From an uncultured Lachnospiraceae bacterium (GTDB lineage: Bacteria > Bacillota > Clostridia > Lachnospirales > Lachnospiraceae), in NCBI GenBank assembly GCA_902785985.1, contig CADABA010000038.1, positions 1-55,688 of the forward strand: a DNA stretch of 55,688 nt, in the 5' to 3' direction. Shown piece after piece: positions 53,328 to 55,688 of the stretch (positions are counted from its first letter, which is position 1; every line of letters begins with the position of its first letter). A program made the position numbers and the translations under genes. Under the pieces are notes generated by a model. The model made no database searches, had not been told where the DNA came from, and saw nothing but the letters and a program-made list of their open reading frames with translations.

Positions 53328-54914
53328 ATGGATAAGAAGCTAGATGAGAAAACCAGACTGGTCGCAGGGCTGGCCCTCGGCATCATTGTGATTGCGATGC
53401 TCTTGTATTTCGTACTGTTCCGGGGAGCTGTTCTCTTTGCGGGGATCAGACGGTTCCTGTCAGTTCTCACACCTATCATTTACGGTTTCGTTCTGGCCTA
53501 TATTCTGAGCTCGCCGATGCAGCTCATTGAGAATCTGATCCTTCTGGTCCTTGGCAGAGCTAAAAAACTGCCGGAGGACCGGGGCATGCGGGCAATCCGT
53601 GTAATCAGCTCGCTGATTTCTGCCTCCCTGCTGATCCTTCTCATCTACGTTCTGCTCGCAATGCTTCTTCCGGAACTGGTCAGCAGTGTCCGGAATATCA
53701 TGACCAGTTTCCCGGGCTACATTCGGAACGCCCAGAACTGGCTCTCCGGCACACTGATTGAACATATGAAAAATTCAGAACTTGCAGCGAACTCGAGTGA
53801 AGTCATAGCCAATTATGCAAACCGCCTCGTCGCCTGGTTCTATGAGCAGATGGAACCTCAGGTGGAACAGATCATGGCCCAGGTCACGGATTCCCTGAAA
53901 GGCGTTCTCGTCTTTATCCGGAATGCATTTCTCGGGCTCATCGTCTCGGTATATATCCTCTGTGCCAAAGAAAGGCTGACTGCCAGGTTCCGCAGGATGC
54001 TTTATGCGCTCGTCCCGGTCTCCGGAGCGAACCGTCTGATCAAAAATCTGCGCTTCGCAGATGAAAAGTTCGGCGGCTTCCTGATCGGAAAGATCCTGGA
54101 TTCAATAATCATCGGTGTGATCTGCTATTTCGGGATGACAATCCTCAATATCCCTTATTCGCTGCTCGTATCCGTCATCATCGGTGTGACCAATATCATT
54201 CCTTTCTTCGGACCGTTCATCGGTGCGGTTCCGACGGCATTCCTTGTATTCTGTGTGGATCCGCTGAAGGCTCTTTATTTCCTGATCTTCATTATTCTGC
54301 TTCAGCAGTTCGACGGGAACTTTCTCGGACCGAGGATCCTTGGAAACTCGGTCGGTGTTTCAAGCTTTATGGTGCTCGTCGCCATCCTGATCGGAAGCGG
54401 TCTTTTCGGCGTTCCCGGAATGATCATCAGCGTGCCGATCTGTGCCGTGCTGACCACCTTTATTCAGACCTTTATTCTTGAGAAAGACGTAGAGAAGAAT
54501 CTCCCCGGCGATATCGAAGCCTACCGCCTGCTCGACAGTATCGATCCCGTCACGCATAAAGTCGTTTATACAGAACGAAAGCCTGAAAATGCAAGTCTCT
54601 ATTTCCGTCTGAAGCAGAAGAGCGATCTCGCAAAAATGCATGAACCGAAGCTTGTCGAATCTAACTGGGATCGGACGATCGATCAGATCATTGATGAAAA
54701 AGTCTTCGACGAGACCGAAAAGGACGCGGATATGCACTTTCGGAAGCAAAGCGGGAAAGCTGCCGCTGAGAAAAGAAAGATAGAGAAGCTTCTTTTCGGC
54801 GAGGATTCCTCCGCTGAGGGAAAAGAAAAGAATTCCGTAAAAACGTCTGAAAACGAATATAATCCCGGGGCTTCCGGGGAAACAAAAGAAAGTCACGAAA
54901 ACTCTGTATCATAG
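53328..54914 (+). CDS. AI-2E family transporter (PF01594)
   Basis: The 528-residue polytopic membrane protein has hydrophobic helices at about 17-35, 40-60, 85-110, 200-220 and more through 260-370. It contains the family segments VTNIIPFFGPFIGAVPTAFLVF and DGNFLGPRILGNSVGVSSFMVLVAILIGSGLFGVPGMIISVPICAVLTTF. The charged C-terminal tail (about 400-528) is unusually long. Family members export AI-2, act as Na/H antiporters or have unknown roles, so the substrate is open. It starts 24 nt after rluD. Confidence 0.9.
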   Translation: MDKKLDEKTRLVAGLALGIIVIAMLLYFVLFRGAVLFAGIRRFLSVLTPIIYGFVLAYILSSPMQLIENLILLVLGRAKKLPEDRGMRAIRVISSLISASLLILLIYVLLAMLLPELVSSVRNIMTSFPGYIRNAQNWLSGTLIEHMKNSELAANSSEVIANYANRLVAWFYEQMEPQVEQIMAQVTDSLKGVLVFIRNAFLGLIVSVYILCAKERLTARFRRMLYALVPVSGANRLIKNLRFADEKFGGFLIGKILDSIIIGVICYFGMTILNIPYSLLVSVIIGVTNIIPFFGPFIGAVPTAFLVFCVDPLKALYFLIFIILLQQFDGNFLGPRILGNSVGVSSFMVLVAILIGSGLFGVPGMIISVPICAVLTTFIQTFILEKDVEKNLPGDIEAYRLLDSIDPVTHKVVYTERKPENASLYFRLKQKSDLAKMHEPKLVESNWDRTIDQIIDEKVFDETEKDADMHFRKQSGKAAAEKRKIEKLLFGEDSSAEGKEKNSVKTSENEYNPGASGETKESHENSVS

Positions 54915-55019
54915 ATTAAATCCGGATGCAACAATTGATAAACCTGGAAACTATAATGGATGGACCCGAAAAAACGGGAAAATCAATATGAATACGATTA
55001 TACCAGGAGGAATAAAATT

Positions 55020-55446
55020 ATGAAAAAATCAATGAAAGGAGCGCTCGCGCTCGTCGCAGCAATCACTTTTTGCCTCACAGCCTGCGGGAGTACATCATCT
55101 TCCATCAATATCAGCCGCAGTACCGATACGACAGAAATGGATCTGAGTGCAGTAAACGACACTCTGACCGCAAAACTCACCGGCATCCCGTCCACCGGCT
55201 ACCTTCAAGGCAAAGGGGGATGGAACTACTGAGATCTGTTTCCTTTATGCACGTAACTGGGAAAAGACAGAGAGCGATCAACGCTACGAGATTGAAGTAA
55301 AAGTCGAAAAAGGTGTCATCACTTGGATGGAAGTAAAGAACGATGAGGTGCCGCTGCCGGATGAAGTAAAAGATTTCGCCACCGGATCGACCTCCTCTGT
55401 ACCGGTCGTCTACGAGTCTGAGAGTACATCCTCAAAAACCGTATGA
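55020..55446 (+). pseudogene. Small lipoprotein with a chagasin-like (I42 inhibitor) domain, frameshifted
   Basis: ATG 55020 follows CAGGAGG. The first frame gives a lipoprotein signal (LVAAITFCLTAC, Cys22) and a segment ending TLTAKLTGIPSTGY. The frame breaks at about 55203-55220, and the other frame gives DGTTEICFLYARNWEK ... EIEVKVEKGVITWMEVKNDEVPLPDEV and ends at 55446. IPSTGY, DGTTE and ARNWE resemble the NPTTGY, GxGG and RPW loops of chagasin-type cysteine-protease inhibitors, but the roughly 35 residues expected between the first two are missing (2 modulo 3 nt). The family call is an inference from short motifs. A TATAAT box is at 54952-54957. Confidence 0.6.
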
Positions 55447-55503
55447 TCAGCTGAAGCAGATTCTTTTCATACGCCAGATCCGGAATATAGATTAACACCA
55501 AAA

Positions 55504-55532
55504 CAGGGCTGCCGCATTGCGGCAGCCCTGTT
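55504..55532 (+). terminator. Rho-independent terminator
   Basis: CAGGGCTGCCGCA and TGCGGCAGCCCTG form a 13-bp stem followed by TTCCCATT. It closes the lipoprotein transcription unit. Confidence 0.8.
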
Positions 55533-55537
55533 CCCAT

Positions 55538-55688
55538 TATATCTCAGTGTGAGATGCCCCCCGCCTCTATAGGCGGGGGCAACAAACCAGTCTCAGTGGC
55601 GGGTGTCAATCCCCCACTGAGATATACGCTCAGCTCCACAATGCTCCACAGGAGCATTGCTACGCATGCATAGGCACGCGAGGATGCG
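55538..55688 (+). repeat. Intergenic hairpin repeat, copy J, cut by the window end
   Basis: Module I (TATATCTCAGTGTGAG ... CCCCCGCCTCTATAGGCGGGGG ... GTCTCAGTGGCGGG ... CCCCCACTGAGATATA) and module II (CAATGCTCC-aca-GGAGCATTG, CGCATGC...GGATGCG) are present to the last base of the window. Module I is closest to copy C, so at least two subtypes exist. Confidence 0.85.

Overview
The window looks like a chromosomal segment of a Firmicutes bacterium of class Clostridia, most likely family Lachnospiraceae. The reasons are the moderate GC content (about half), strong GGAGG-type ribosome binding sites with frequent TTG starts, sigma-A-like promoters, the miaB-mutS-mutL-miaA-ynbB order, the paired FNR-like/GltA-like flavoprotein subunits, and the sepF-linked P-loop and HlyD-like genes. 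This is inferred from protein families and gene order; no 16S rRNA gene is present. Almost everything is housekeeping, and nearly all genes lie on the + strand. The exceptions are a partial acyl-CoA dehydratase activase at the left edge and a flavodoxin near 9 kb.

Layout. 1-0.4 kb: 5' part of a BcrA/HgdC-type activase (minus strand). 0.7-4.1 kb: tgt, yajC and an acetolactate synthase gene (ilvB) with an internal deletion. 4.4-6.6 kb: serA and an orphan sugar-type substrate-binding lipoprotein. 7-10.5 kb: an Mrp-type ATPase, tRNA-Thr(CGU), flavodoxin and a short pyruvate kinase. 10.7-14.9 kb: NAD(P)H-hydrate repair enzyme, alanine racemase and a CNNM/CorC protein. 15.2-23.4 kb: yebC, uppP, ftsK, a zinc-ribbon/TPR membrane protein and an FNR/GltA pair. 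23.6-28.3 kb: rlmH, phoH, ybeY, proB, miaB. 28.6-38.8 kb: mutS, mutL, miaA, ynbB and two FAD-dependent proteins. 39-47.4 kb: a shape and wall-elongation operon (radC, mreB, mreC, mreD, mrdA, rodA and a DD-carboxypeptidase). 47.5-55.4 kb: a P-loop protein, an HlyD-like protein, yggS, sepF, aroB, lspA, rluD, an AI-2E permease and a small lipoprotein.

Two things stand out. First, at least ten intergenic places carry copies or fragments of one long modular repeat. Its full length is about 230-236 bp, and it is built from four successive hairpin modules that always occur in the same order (full copies at 6716-6951 and 14968-15198). Copies occur in both orientations, as internally deleted forms and as one copy whose halves point in opposite directions. 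No transposase is present. One copy starts where a strong promoter for the pyruvate kinase gene would begin transcription, so it probably forms an RNA leader. I do not recognise the family.

Second, nine otherwise well-preserved genes carry a clean internal deletion that removes a conserved block: the activase, ilvB, gltA, mutS, mutL, radC, mrdA, lspA and the terminal lipoprotein. Seven deletions shift the frame. The two in-frame ones remove the mismatch-recognition FxE motif of MutS and the ATPase catalytic glutamate of MutL. Because essential genes are hit, a sequencing or assembly artefact has to be excluded first. If real, this is a mismatch-repair-deficient lineage losing short segments. 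No CRISPR array, prophage, rRNA operon or complete insertion sequence was seen.
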